Positions 32,983-44,765 of a stretch of DNA of 64,000 nt are shown here, in pieces. The notes under the pieces were generated by a model. That model saw only the letters and a list, made by a program, of their open reading frames with translations, did no database searches and had not been told where the DNA came from. This DNA comes from Viscum album (lineage: Eukaryota; Streptophyta; Magnoliopsida; Santalales; Viscaceae): contig OY728165.1 in assembly GCA_963277665.1 (NCBI GenBank), positions 1,150,874,050 through 1,150,938,049 of the forward strand. The letters run 5' to 3'. The translations under genes and the position numbers were made by a program. The stretch's first letter is position 1; each line of letters starts with the position of its first letter.

Positions 32983-34549
32983 ACTTGGTCTCCTGGACAA
33001 GTGATCATCAAAACCAAATAAATGAATATTCAAAACACAAACCAATGAGGTTAACCATTCAACCACCAAGAATAGAATTATATCATGCCTCATAAAAAAA
33101 ATGATTCGAGTTTTAAATTCAGTTCAATCAATCCATTCCACTTATATTCTCCTCTCATTCACACAACACAATTGCCTCACAAAATTTTTCTCTCAACACA
33201 AATATTGATTTTCAACAAAGCTTCTCTCATCAAAACATGCAAGAATTGTCATAGGCTTGAAAAATTTCTAAATATTCACCTGATGTGAGCCAAGAAAAAT
33301 GTGATCATCATGAGGGCTTTTCAAGGTTGTTCTGTGGCTAAAGGTGGGTGGGTATTGAATGTCCAAACTTCTGAAGCCGAATAATGAAAGTTTGGCTCAT
33401 TTTGGAAGTAAAAATGCATGAATCTAATCTTCACTCATGTGGGGAATCCTCTTTACTCTCCTCCAATGAATGTCATATTTGAGAATCTCTGAGAATATAT
33501 TTTTCACCTCATTCCATCCACATTTCATCATGAACTTTTACGTTTCTCTTTTTTTTTCAAAAGCTCCAGATTGGGCACAACTTTCTTCCATTAAGAGATC
33601 CAGACAGGCAAAACTCTCTTCAATTGAGAGCTCTAGAGAGGCAAAACTCTCTTCAATTGAGATCTCCAGACAGGCACAACTCTCAAAAATAAAACAGCTT
33701 TCAGCAGAAAAAACATCTCTTCAGAGTTTAGATAACCACCCAAAGCAACACCAGATGAAGTAGCACACCACAAATCATCTCCCCCACACTTAAGTTCAAC
33801 TAGATCATGAATTTATACTTCCAGAGCAGGTTGGAAAGGAAAAATGGCTTGTAATGTGGCTATCTAGAAGGAGGTACATGGCAACTAAGGGTACAAGAAA
33901 GATAAAATGTAAAAGTTGGGCCAGAATAAAAGCGATAATCATGAAAAATGGACTTTCAATCATAAAAAAATTGCCTCAATCATTTCAATCACACTCACCT
34001 TAGCCCTCAAGTATTGATAGAAAAAGATCAAGTTCTTGTTCAATCAAACAAGAATTCTTTGGTTCACTCAAGAAGTAGGATGAATGTGAAGAAGATGAAA
34101 TATGGGTTCCAAATACTCACAGGCCAGTGGTTTTCAATATTACGCAACATTCATGGCCTGAAATTCAAAATTCAATGGTTATTTAATAATTTTGGAGCAT
34201 GAAACAATGTCTTTTTCAGCATTCATTTATAACCATATTCAAGGGATCAATTATATCACTCATTGATAGGGTTTTCAAATATCATCATGTAAGCTCAAAT
34301 GTTTTTCAAAATTTTAATTAAAACACACAAAGTTTGAAAAATAAAAGAACCCACAAAAAATTGAAAGGGAGAGAAAAACAAAGGGAAAAAAATGAAATGA
34401 AAGAACATGAAATCCTAATCTACCCAGAATGTTCCTCCCCCACACTTATTTTATGCAATGTCCTCATTGTGTAAAAAAATATATGAATTTGAAATTCAAG
34501 AAATCAAAGACATTACAAAAAAAATGAGAAGGAAAAACACAAACTTACA
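32983..34549 (-). other. Element B 3' region, no env-like gene recognised
   Basis: This is 1.57 kb between the end of pol and the polypurine tract. Athila elements often carry an env-like ORF here. I find no frame on the minus strand that resembles one. The plus-strand frame at 33470-33763 is created by a 33-bp tandem repeat. Two AATATTCAACCCCACACTT-like CCCCCACACTTAA blocks (about 33780 and 34437) are visible and could be recombination or primer relics. Confidence 0.55.
33563..33695. repeat. 33-bp tandem repeat in B 3' region
   Basis: About four units of AGMTCCAGACAGGCAAAACT plus TCTTCAATTGAG lie in tandem. The second and third are nearly identical and the outer ones are diverged. A 33-bp unit keeps any frame, so an 11-residue repeat (KLSSIESSREA) appears on the plus strand and a second open frame on the minus strand. 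Confidence 0.85.
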
Positions 34550-35243
34550 TCAATTGTATTCTGCTTCATGAAGATGGATCTCCTCCCCTGGAGGATCTTG
34601 AGAATTCTCTCTAAATAGCTTCAACCTATTCCCATTGACTGTGAATGGTGTCCCTTTGCTTGGTTCTTTAATCTGGATTGCACCAAAATGAGAAAAATGA
34701 GTAATAATGAATAGACTAGACCATTTGGAATGAAATTTACCCGGGAAAAGCTTCAATTTGGAATCAAACAACAACACTTTGTCTCCATCCTTAAAGTTTT
34801 TGTTGAGAATAATCTCATCCTGAAATTATTTGGTTCATTCCTTGTACAACCTAGAACTTTCATATGCATTATTTCTAATATCCTCCAGCTCCTGTAAACA
34901 AAATTTTCTTTCTTCCCCAGCAGAAAATATATTCATTTTACAAGTTTTAACAGCCCAAAAATATTTGTGTTCTAACTCAACCGGAAGGTGACAAGCCATT
35001 CAATAGACTAATCTAAATGGTGACATGCCAATTGGGGTTTTGAATGCAGTCCTATAAACCCAGAGTGCATCATCAAGTCTCAAACACCAATCCTTTCTAT
35101 TTGGGTTCACAGTTTTTTCCAAAATTTGTTTGATTTCTCTATTGGACAACTCAGCCATTCCATTTTTTGGGGGTGATAGGGTGTAGAGACCCTATGATGG
35201 ACTCCATACTTCTTCAATGGTGATTCCAAAGTCTTGTTACAAA
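34550..35243 (-). pseudogene. pol: Element B integrase C-terminal part
   Basis: The minus frame after DQGT carries a stop, then degraded integrase core sequence ([35 protein letters not shown]) interrupted by further stops. It ends with a clear C-terminal domain, LFDSKLKLFPGKFHSKW, and VNGNRLKLF at about 34550-34777. This last block is typical of Athila/Tat integrases. No chromodomain is seen, as expected for this lineage. Confidence 0.85.
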
Positions 35244-35820
35244 CTAAGTACCTTGATCCGTAATCAAGAACTTTTGAAATCCAAACCTTGAAAATATATT
35301 TCCTTTCACAAACTTGGACACAGTTTTGGTATCATCAGCTCTTGTGGGAATAGCTTCTACCCACTTGGATACATAATCAACAAGAATAAAAATGTAAATA
35401 TATCCAAAGGAATTGTGAAAAGGTCCCATGAAATCCATACCCCAAACATCAAATAAATCACAAAACAACAGAGGTTGTTGTGGAATCTCATTCCTTTTTG
35501 AAATCCCCCCTTGAAATTGACAATTTCTACATGTCCTGCAGAAATAAAAAGAATATATAAAAATGGTAGGCCAATACAAACTAGAATCCAGCACCTTTCC
35601 TGTAGTTCTTTGAGGCCTAAAGTGTCCTCCACAGCTTAATGTGTGATAAAAGTTTAGGACAGATTGAAATTCAGAATTTGGAATGCATCTCCTAATCATT
35701 TGATCACTACCAACATGCCACAATTAAGGATCATCCCAAACGTAATGCTTTGAATCACTCAAAAGTTTAGAAATTTGATTCTTGGAAAACTAGTGGGGAA
35801 AATCATCAGAAGCTAAATAA
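35244..35820 (-). pseudogene. pol: Element B integrase N-terminal part
   Basis: The zinc-binding region shows HTLSCGGH and CRTCRNCQ, followed by VWGMDFMGPF (first catalytic Asp), then YVSKWVEAIPTRADD and FLITDQGT (second Asp). A stop directly follows. This piece is in a different frame from the reverse transcriptase and from the integrase tail, so two frameshifts flank it. Confidence 0.88.
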
Positions 35821-36840
35821 TTCACCAATCAGAAAACCATGGCCTTTCAGTTTGACAAGCATAAAAATCATCATCTGGAAATGTTTCCTTAATTGGAAGA
35901 TAGATTAGAGGATCCCCATTAAAAACATATGGTATCCTACTCAAATGATCAGCAACAAGGTTTTCACTTCCTTTCTTGTCCTTTATTTCAACATCAAACT
36001 CTTTTAACAACAAAATCCATCTCAATAGTCTTGGTTTTTCATCATGTTTTATCATCATAAGTTTGATTACAGAATGACCAGTGAAAACAATCACCTTAGA
36101 GCCCAAAAGATAACATCTAAATTTTTTTAAAGGAAAGACAACATAAAACATCTCCTTCTCAGTTGTTGTGTAATTTGATTGGGCCTGATCTAATGTTCAA
36201 GATTCATAGGCAATCACATGATATTTCTTTTCCAACATTTGACTTAAAACAGCCCCAAGAGAAAAGTCAGATGCTTCAGTCATGATTTCAAAGGGAAAGT
36301 CCCATTTGGGAGGTTGAACAATAGGGGGAGTAATCAATTTTTGTTTCAGCTCCCCAAAGGCCAGTTTACAGTTTTCATCAAAGACAAATGGGGTGTCTTT
36401 CTGGAGCAATCTAGACAATGGAAGTGCAACCTTACTAAAATCCTTAATGAATATACTATAAAAACTTGCATGAATAAGAAAAGATCTCACATCTCTGACT
36501 ATTTTTGTGTATGGAAATGAAGAAATGACCTCAACTTTGGACTTATCAACTTGAATTCCATCCAGAGACACAACATGTCCAAGAAAAATCCCCTTACCCA
36601 CCATGAAATGACATTTTTCATAATTAAGAACAAGGTTCTTATCAATGCACATTTCAAGAACATGAGACAGACCTTCCAAACAACTTTCAAATGATGAGCC
36701 ATAAATAGTGAAGTCATCCATAAAAACATCCATGCATGTTTCAAGAAAATCTGAGAAAATACTCATCATACACATTTGAAAAGTTCCAGGAGCATTGCAC
36801 AAACCAAAGGGCATCATCCTATAAGGAAATGTTCCAAATG
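35821..36840 (-). pseudogene. pol: Element B reverse transcriptase C-half and RNase H
   Basis: It begins MMPFGLCNAPGTFQ and carries the catalytic VFMDDF (Met-Asp-Asp at 36713-36721), the form normal for Athila. LVLNYEKCHFM and EVRSFL-like blocks follow. In RNase H the usual first catalytic motif (CDAS) reads TEAS. A stop follows AYES (36197). The usual FTDH motif reads VFTGHS, losing another catalytic Asp. KPRLLRWILLLKEFDVEIKD and VADHLSRI close the domain. Even without the stop, RNase H would be catalytically damaged. Confidence 0.92.
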
Positions 36841-37435
36841 GTCATGTGAATGTTGTTTTTTCTTGATCCTTCGGTGCAATATGAATTTGAAAATAACCAG
36901 AGAATCCATCCAAAAAACAATAATTTGTTTTTCCAGCCAGTCTTTAAAGGACCTGATCAAGAATTGGAAGTGGGAAGTGGTCTTTCCTCGTAGCCAAATT
37001 GAGCTTCCTGTAATCAATGCACATTCTCCATTTACTTGGAATCCTAATAGGAACAATCTCACCAAATTCTTTTTTTGAGATTGTGAAGCCACCTTTTTTG
37101 GGAACTAAATGGATTTGACTCACCCATTGACTATCAAAGATGGGAAAAATAATTCCATGAGCTAAAAGGGTGGTAACTTCCTTTTTAACAACCTCTAAAA
37201 GTGTTGGATTCAACCTCCTTCGAAATTGCCTCTCCGGTTTAACATTTTCCTCCAAGAAAATTCTATGCATGCACACTGAGGGGATGACTCCAGTTAAATC
37301 AGATAGAGTCCATCCAATAGCATTCTTGTGGGTTTTGAGGACTCCTAACAATTGATTCTCTTGGTCCTTCGACAAATATTTTGAAATTATAATAGGGAAT
37401 GTTTCATTTTCACCTAAGAAATCATATTTGAGATT
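36841..37435 (-). pseudogene. pol: Element B reverse transcriptase N-half
   Basis: The minus frame reads NAIGWTLSDLTGVIPSVCMH, then the RRLNPTLLEVVKKEV block, WVSQIHLVPKKGG and WRMCIDYRKLNLATRKDHF, the conserved entry to Ty3 reverse transcriptase. TAA/TAG-type breaks occur at 36944-36946 (within LDQVL...RLAG) and near 36842. The frame then resumes in the MMPFG segment. Confidence 0.92.
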
Positions 37436-38470
37436 TTATGGAAGTGGTTTAAACCCTAACTCATCTAGGGTATTTTCATTGATCAAGGAACATTGCTGAC
37501 AGGTGTGGTTGTTTAGTGGGGTTCCAGATTTTAAAGGACAATCACCATGAAGATCAATTTCAATGTTCTCATAATTTGATTCTAGTGGAAAATTTTCAAA
37601 TTCTCTTGGGAGACCACTACCAGCACTATGGATTTCTAGGGAGATATCTTCCTCAATGTTGAGATCAATAGAATCTTTAAATGCCATTTCAACATTCCAA
37701 GACACATCATTAGCTCCCTTTTTCATCTCTTGTTGATCAGATTTAGCAACAAACAAATTTCCATCATCAAAAATATCAGTTGGTTTCTCATCACAGGAAA
37801 AATTAGGGAACATATCAGTGGAAAACCAATCAATAATGTACACTTGGGGGGATGAATGATCCTCAAATGGGTGTTTCATGGACTGAAAAATATTGAAATG
37901 AACAAACTTTCCTCCAAACTCAAGTGAAAGTGTTCCCTTGTGAACATTGATGATTGCTTTTACAGTTTTTAGGAATTTTCTCCCTAGAATGAGAGGTGCA
38001 TGGGTACTATACCTATCATCTTCCATATCTAAGACATAGAAATCCACAGGAAAAATCATGTCTCTCACCTGAATGAGAACATCCTCAATAACTCCAGCAG
38101 GCTTGGTGGTACTTCGGTTAGCAAGTTGAATGATGATCCCAGAGGGTTTCAATTCTCCAACATGAAGAGATGAGTAAACAGAATGTGTCCTAACATTGAT
38201 GGATTCCCCTAAATCAAGCATAACATCCTTGAATTCACATTTCCCAATTGTTCAAGAAATGGTAAAGGTTCCTGGGTCTTTACATTTGACAGGCAAGGCA
38301 TGCTGGATCATGGATGAAACAATCCTCCCTAAGTTGAAATTTTCACCTCCTTTGAATTTTCTCTTGTGGGTATACATTTCTTTCAAAAACTTTTCATACA
38401 TTGGAATTTGTTTCACAACATCAAGCAAAGTTATATTGACTTGAAATTTTTTAAAAGTCTCCAAAACCTC
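37436..38470 (-). pseudogene. pol: Element B protease region
   Basis: MLDLGESINV matches the Athila-type protease active site (DLG with ASIN in most copies), followed by LKPSGIIIQLANRS, VRDMIFPVDFYVLDMEDD and PLILGRKFLKTVKAIINVHKG. A linker with acidic residues leads to reverse transcriptase. 38252-38464 (YEKFLKEMYTHKRKFK) is the conserved stretch just upstream. A stop separates the two at about 38250. Confidence 0.85.
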
Positions 38471-38479
38471 CTTATATAA

Positions 38480-40253
38480 CTATTTCTCAGCCCTTGACTT
38501 CACTGGTGGTTGAATCCTAGGGTAAGGCAATGGTGGTTTGGTTGTTTCAAGGCTATTATGAGCACTTATTTGAGAAACAAAAAGTCCAGACATCCTCTTC
38601 CAATCCCTCTTTGTTATTTCAAGCAACATTTCTTCTCTTGAAATTGTGTTTCCCTTCAAAGAACATTCAGAATTTACAGCATTTCCATCAGTGGTGGGAT
38701 TCTCAATGGTAGTTTCAACAACAGGTTTTGGTTTCTCTATTTGAGGGGTATTCAATTGTTTTCCACTCCTAAGTTAAATTACACTCACATTTTCCTTCCC
38801 CTCATCTCTCGGATCCACTTGAGGTTGTGAGGGAAAGCCTCCAATCATTTGATTTTTTATGCAACTAAGATCAGAGGCAAGTTGACCCATTTGAGTCATC
38901 AGGGTATTCAACATTTTTTGTTGTCAGTCTTGTGTCTGTTTCATTGCCTCATGTTGTTTCCTCATTGATTCTCCAACATTAATCTTTGAATTTTGAGTGG
39001 GAGGGGCAGCCAGAAAATTTCTTCCAGAATGGGCATTGGCTTGCTCATTGAAATATCTTGGTTGTGAATTGCTTAATTTTCTATGGAAGAAGTTTCTAGG
39101 TTGTTCAGGCTGTCGAAATCTTTCATTAGAGTGGCTGTTCCAGCCTTGATTGAGATTTTGATTTGATTGAAATGGCCTTTGTTGGTTTGATTGAAAGGGT
39201 TTTCGGGGAAAAACAACATTGCAGTTTTTAGAAGGTTCCTGCATTTGAGGGCATTGGTCACTAAAATGGTCATTAGAAGAACAAATTCCACAGTAGACTT
39301 TCATTTGAAATGTTGATTTAGGTTTGGGTGGAGTTTGTGGGGGTATTGGATAATATCATTGACCTCACCATGGTGGTAAGATTAGAAAGTCGACTCACAA
39401 TCATATTGTTTTCAGGACTAGCAATGGGGAACTCTTGGGCCGATTTCACATGAAAAAGGCCTCTTGTTCCAAACTGTTGAGCATTTTGGGCCATGTATGC
39501 AATTAATGTCCTAGCAGCAGTTGGTGTTTTGTCAACTAGAGCCCCTCCTACAGTATCATCAATCATGCTTCTATCAGTAAGACACAATCCCTCAAAAAAA
39601 CATTGAATCAAAAGTTGGTCACTAATTTGATGGTGGGGGAAACTGAAACAAAGTCTTTTGAAGCGTTCCCAATACTCATGCAATGTTTCACCTTGAGTTT
39701 GCCTAATTAAACAAATCTCTTTTCTAATGGAAGCAGTTCTAGAAGCAGGGAAAAAATTTTCAAGGAATTTTTTTTTCATTTCATTCCAATCCCTAATCAA
39801 AGTAGAATGTGAATAGAAAAACCATTCTTTGGAAACTCCTTCTAACGAAAAAGTAAATGACCTCAATTTCATTTGATTTGCATCAAAGCCCTAGGGTTTC
39901 ATGTTGAAACAAAGATAACTAAATTCCTAAAGGTGTTTATGTGGATCTTCCCCAGGTAAACCATTAAATTTTGGAATTTGGTGAATGAAACCAGATTTAA
40001 TTTCAAACCCTGCAGGTGCATCAGGATATTCAACAGGATTTTCCTGATTTGCATCATAAGATGAAACCAATTATTTCAAGGTTCTATTTTCAGCCATTGG
40101 AATTTCAATTTCAACCAGGTTTCATATAAGTGCTTTATTAGAAGATTCACAACTTTGGACAGGGGGATTTCTGGTAGCTCTATCATTAGAGTGAAAAGTT
40201 CTATCAATTTCAGAATCCAATGGGAACAATATTGGGTTAGTATTTCGGGTCAT
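38480..40253 (-). pseudogene. gag: Element B gag remnant
   Basis: The likely start is the ATG at 40253 (MTRNTNP), 38 bp from the primer site. Stops follow early. The Retrotrans_gag domain is clear at 39318-39872 (WFFYSHSTLIRDWNEMKKKF, ETLHEYWERFKRLC). A frameshift at about 39310 leads to a CCHC knuckle, CGICSSNDHFSDQC (about 39250-39292), with all four ligands kept. An Asn/Gln/Pro-rich stretch follows. The last part (38480-38755) joins pol in the same frame. It would form the particle core. Confidence 0.88.
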
Positions 40254-40290
40254 GCAAAAATTTTTTTCACACAAATCAACTCAAGAAACC

Positions 40291-40308
40291 TCCCCAACAA
40301 CGACGCCA
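40291..40308 (-). other. Primer-binding site of element B
   Basis: The minus strand reads TGGCGTCGTTGTTGGGGA two bases after the 5' LTR. This is close to the TGGCGCCGTTGCCGGGGA type (tRNA-Asp) used by Athila/Tat elements. The differences are C-to-T changes. Confidence 0.88.
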
Positions 40309-40310
40309 GT

Positions 40311-41869
40311 TGAAGTTAGGATTATTTGTCGTGAAATCCTCAATCAATTAATTTTTCCCCAAAAACAATGAAATATAGCTGTCCCTGGATTGTCTCTCGA
40401 GGAGGTTGCAATTTGAGTTGCAAAACTATCACTTTTTTTCACACGAAATGGAAAAATGGGGATTTGATTAAAGACTCAAGAACAGAAAATAAATAAAAAC
40501 TAAAGAGAAATAAAATTTGAAAATGATCTAGAGAATTTATAGGAAATAAAATGGGTTTGAAACCAGAATCAAAACAGTCGTTACAGACACGCTTTAACCT
40601 CCCGGACACTCCCCTCTTCCTTGTTTAAAATTATATCTCTAATTAATCTCTCAATTCCTACCCAAATACCTCTCGATAAACACCTTATTTGTCAAGGATA
40701 TCATATTAAGACCTCAACATGATAGTTTCCACTCCTATAGAAGTGATCTTATTATTTGAAGACCTTCAAATAACCAAACCTAACCGAAATCACCATGCTC
40801 AACGGCAAGACCTCACCGAAGAAAATTTAAATAGTGAAATCGACTATTTTACTTCATAGATTGGGAAACCATCCAGAAAAAACAAGTTGAAAATATATTC
40901 AAGAAATAAAACAACCGTTTTTATTCAAGAAATATAAATTCAAAAGAGATGCAATAGAGATTACACATGAAGATCAAAACTCGGAAGGGAGTGTCCGTCA
41001 GTTGTCGCCATCCGAAACCACTTGGTGATTAGCCTTGCATCACTTGATCAGACCACATCATCTCCATTCCAACAAGAGTGTACACCATCTTTATAATTGT
41101 CTCCAAAAATCCAACCCCCCTTGAAAAGGAAGAAGAGCTTGCAAGAATAGGGGAGGAGGGCTGGAAAATCTTCTGTCCAGATTCTGCCCGCCCGAAATAT
41201 GCTTCTATTGGAAACCCTTACCGGCCGAATCAACCTCTGGATCCTTCTAAAGAGTTGTTTATAAATATGTTCTTTGTAGTTAAACAAAATATGAGACACT
41301 TTTGAGACGGGGTGAAAAAGTTATGAATTAATTACACCACGACTCTTTCTCTACCCGAGGAGACCTTTTATCTCCCACTTGTTTGACTCGAACATACTGT
41401 GCTCTAATGATCGACTTTGACCTTGAAATTCATCATTCACACGTGACATGGAGTCCTATTTCACTCCCCATTGGAATTAATGACATTGGAAACATGTATC
41501 CAATGTTATTCTCCATTTATTGAGGTGTTCTCCACACATACGAACATACAAACTCTTCCCAAAGAATGATTTATTTGGACCCCTATATGGACGATTTAGA
41601 TCTTGTTCCAGTTGAAATATACAGAGGGAGTATTCCAGCTGTTCCTAAAAAAATGAATCAGTCGAATTGGATAAGTATTTAAAAATCTATGACCAAATAC
41701 TCAGACAAGTCAAAAACTGGTTAAAATCTAGAATTAAAGCATTTTCACAATTTAGCTCAAAATACAACAATATTCCAAAAATGATGCAACATAACATGTA
41801 ATGACACATTGGTGAGGATTAAATCATTAAAATTTAGATAAAATATGTTGAAAATATTAGCTCTATCAA
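40311..41869 (-). repeat. 5' LTR of element B
   Basis: It starts TGAAGTTAGG and ends CTCTATCAA, followed by TTACC. It matches the split left LTR throughout. The stretch at 41521-41545 is uninterrupted where the left copy carries element C. Confidence 0.94.
41258..41268 (-). promoter_or_regulatory. TATA-like box in 5' LTR of B
   Basis: The minus strand reads ATATTTATAAA about 600 bp from the LTR start. It is conserved in the other LTR (about 19829-19840). Confidence 0.45.
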
Positions 41870-42128
41870 TTACCCAAAACAAAACATCATTTAATTATTT
41901 AATTGTGTCACTTAACGAATTCAATAATACATGCTTAAAACCAACACATAGTCGTGTCCTAATTTATCTCACATGGGTAGCATCATTTAATAACACACAA
42001 AGACATGCATCAACCCACCACATATAACATTTATCAATTTAATCAAACATACTAAATTCACATTTGAAATTAATTAACTATAAATACTTCACTGAATAAC
42101 TCAAATACCAAAAAAAGTTCAGAAAGCA
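41870..42128 (-). repeat. 5' LTR of element X, middle piece (with B and D duplications)
   Basis: This is AT-rich sequence between B (TTACC, 41870-41874) and D (AAGCA, 42124-42128). Its last 26 bases resemble 3689-3714, just left of the equivalent AAGCA in the left LTR of X, which supports D having been inserted into LTR X. Confidence 0.6.
42124..42128 (-). repeat. Target-site duplication of element D, left copy (AAGCA)
   Basis: AAGCA lies directly before TGTCACGACC. The partner is 52584-52588. Confidence 0.92.
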
Positions 42129-42819
42129 TGTCACGACCCGCCTTCACCAAAAGGAGGGAAGGGTCAGCAGATTGCTAGGAACTTCCTTCTTTAAGTTGAA
42201 GGAGGGATAATGACCCCCAAAACCCGCCTTCAATAGGTCCCGGAGTGGCGACTAGCACCAAGGGTATAGGAAATCCTCGCAAATGGAAGGCGTTACCCTT
42301 TTTATTTTATAGGATCGAAAGATAAGGAGGAGAAAACCCGACAACACCAAGGTAGAAAGAAAAGTAAAGCCAAAAGTAACCCATTCCCACATGCATGTTT
42401 CAAAAGTGAAAGCCACAAAGTGCAAAAAGGTGACTACAAGGTAAGTACCAAAAGAAAAAGAGAAACAACTGCAACTGCTCCAAAAGTCTGAGCTAGTAAG
42501 GTCCTGCGTGATCCCCGAAGTCCTCCTGGAAACCTGAAAGCAGTTTTATATACGTAGGGTGAGCATACAAGTACACTCAGTAGGGAAACCCAAGACTCTC
42601 GTGCACAAGTGGGGGAACATACTAAAGTCCCATGAGAAAAGAGTAAACCAAACAACTAACAAGGCAAACTATCCATCCCAGGCCTCACCAAGGCTCACTC
42701 CCCAAATAACGCAAGTCAAGTAATATATATAATAAGAGCACATCGATGTTTGGGTACCCCGCGCCACTTTCCCACTGGTTATTGAGACATCCTACGCATC
42801 GGACCAATCCCGCCATTCT

Positions 42820-43120
42820 CACCGCAGTCCCACTGCCACACCTGCCCGCACACACCTGGGCTTCAACCGCACGCAGTCCCACTGCTGAAAACCCGCCCGC
42901 ACACACCTGGGCCTCAACTGTCTCACGTAACCACGCACGAAGACACCTGGGCTAGAGGATCAACTGTCACGCCCGAAAACACCTGGGCCTCATCCCGAAG
43001 ACACTTGGGAAACCACCTGCCGCACACACCTGGCCAACCACCACAACGCCCGCCCGATGGTTCTTGGGATAATAATGGACTTCTGGCCATCACAGCCTGC
43101 CCGAAGATACTTGGGCTATC
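42820..43120 (-). repeat. Recurrent CACCTGGG blocks and 51-bp repeat in D LTR
   Basis: CCCGCCCGCACACACCTGGG and related blocks recur, ending in degenerate CCCGAAGACACTTGGG and GAAGATACTTGGGC forms. About eight TGGG-ended blocks are visible. The full 51-bp unit with GCAGTCCCACTGC occurs about twice here and three times in the partner (50698-50850). Confidence 0.8.
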
Positions 43121-44540
43121 CGGGAAAGGGAGCATAAAAGGAGCTAATAACCAGCCACTAAGGATAGTGTTGGGAAAAACACCCTTCCCCCATAAATGGG
43201 GGTGTTCGGCACTGAGTGCTCAACTTGGGTGGGGCGCGAATAAGAAACACAAAGCTAAAAGTATAGATATAGATAACAAACACTCACCCAAAGCTTAGGT
43301 TTTCCTAGCCAACCTACAGAACACAACACCACTGCACCCAAGTCACAGTTCACGACCCTTGCCCACAAAACCATTTGTCCCATTCTTGTTTCACGTTCAG
43401 TCAAAATGTTAAATTAATTTTAAGCACTACTGGGCAACTACCATAAGCATAACCAAGGAAAGCGTCAAAAGCAAGGATCAACCAAAACACTCACACCCGG
43501 TTCTGTTAACAGAGGATCTCTCCCCAATTTGTGATATTTTAAGTAACCACCCGGATTTAAAACTCACAACCACCGAGTCCATACCAACAGGAGATCCCAT
43601 CCCCCAAATTCACACAGCCTTCGAGAGTATAAAAAGAACAGGGGATCCCATCCCCTCCCACATTTCCAACAATCGACCCGAATGGAAAACAACCAACTAC
43701 CGCTACCAGCACAAGTCAGGGATTTTCAGGTTTAAACGACTTAACACACTCCATGATTTCAAAATTCCGTGTGTTCTCACCGGAAGTTATCACAGAAGGG
43801 TTGATCCTGGTGCTTTCAATTATTCAGCCGGATATACGTGATTAACCAATTTCACAGTAGGAGTTCACAATTTCAGCAACCCATTTAAAACATCACGAAG
43901 GGATTCATCAGCACACATACAACGACCACCAACGGCCTCAATTTCCAGAAGAATATAAACGAGCACAAATCAAAAATGATAAGCACACGATAAAGAATAA
44001 GCAAAGATCACAACCCCTTCCCCTTCTTTCTTTAGAACTTCGTTTATTATCTTCATCAAGGTTTGGTTCAACCAATTCCATAGGAACAAAAATAACGCCC
44101 ACCCCGCATGATACACAAAGGTAAGAGACGAGAGAAATTCCCTACTTGTTGATAGATGATCGACGTTTAGGTCAGGGGCGTGGAACTTCACGGATAACGA
44201 CGCGGCGGTCCCGATGCACCAGAAGATCCACGATCGAAGAAGGGGAAAACCACAGCCTAACCCTTAATTTATAAGAGCCGGGGACGGTTAAGGTGAAAAC
44301 GGGAAACCGCGTAAGACGTGGAAGTCGTGGGTTGACCACGCGTCTTGACCCATCATTAAAGGTGCTGGGTGGTTTAAACTGACTCAGGAATTAATGAAGC
44401 ATTTAATTAAAACTTTTGTGCGTGTTTCGGGTTTTCAAGACATTTTTAACGAGGCAGAATAGGGTTTAAAACCCTATTTGCAAAAAAGGAGCGTTACTGG
44501 AACAACTTGGCAAGGTCGGGTGACGTCAGCCGGTTCCGCC

Positions 44541-44711
44541 GATTGGTCGCACCGATCGGTCTCACCGATCGCTCGTCTCACCGATCGGTCTCACCGACCG
44601 GTCTCACCGAGCGGTCTCACCGATCGGTCGCACCGATTGGTCTCACCGATCGGTCTCACCGATCAGTCTCACCGATCGGTCGCACCAATCGGTCTCACCA
44701 ATCCGTACACC
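44541..44711 (-). repeat. 13-bp array in 3' LTR of D (13 units)
   Basis: Thirteen units of GATCGGTCTCACC or the variant with CGCACC run from 44541 to 44711. Unit 3 is 16 bp and the last is 12 bp. In the 5' LTR the array has five units (52466-52529). Plus-strand frames with RSVSPIG-type repeats are created by this array and are not genes. Confidence 0.95.
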
Positions 44712-44765
44712 TTAAGGATTCGGATTTTGGAAAAGGAAGGGACCAAGGGGGTCTGGGTCATCACA

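Larger units (their letters stand above)
18875..41869 (-). mobile_element. Element B: degenerate Athila-like Ty3/gypsy, split by element C
   Basis: This minus-sense element is about 10.5 kb without the nested copia C. The 5' LTR is 40311-41869. The 3' LTR is 18875-20101 joined to 32628-32966. The primer site fits tRNA-Asp, as in Athila/Tat elements, and gag-pol reads leftward from 40253 to about 34550. It is flanked by TTACC on both sides. The FMDDF reverse transcriptase motif, the DLG-type protease and an RNase H followed by VADHLSRI support the Athila lineage. The expected extra env-like ORF after pol is not recognisable in the 1.6 kb before the 3' LTR. Many stops and at least three frame changes make it inactive. 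Confidence 0.92.
42129..44765 (-). repeat. 3' LTR of element D
   Basis: It begins TGTCACGACC and ends GGGTCATCACA on the plus strand. It matches 50004-52583 with a few percent of substitutions. The 2637-bp length exceeds that of its partner because the 13-bp array near its right end has 13 units against 5, partly offset by one fewer 51-bp unit at 42830-42930. TATA-like ATTTATAA (minus TTATAAAT) is at 44267-44274 and TGACGTCA at 44521-44528. Confidence 0.96.

Noticed and set aside
33470..33763. 97-residue frame with 11-residue repeats as a gene
   Set aside because: The repeat is a 33-bp DNA array in the 3' untranslated region of B and the frame is antisense to the element.
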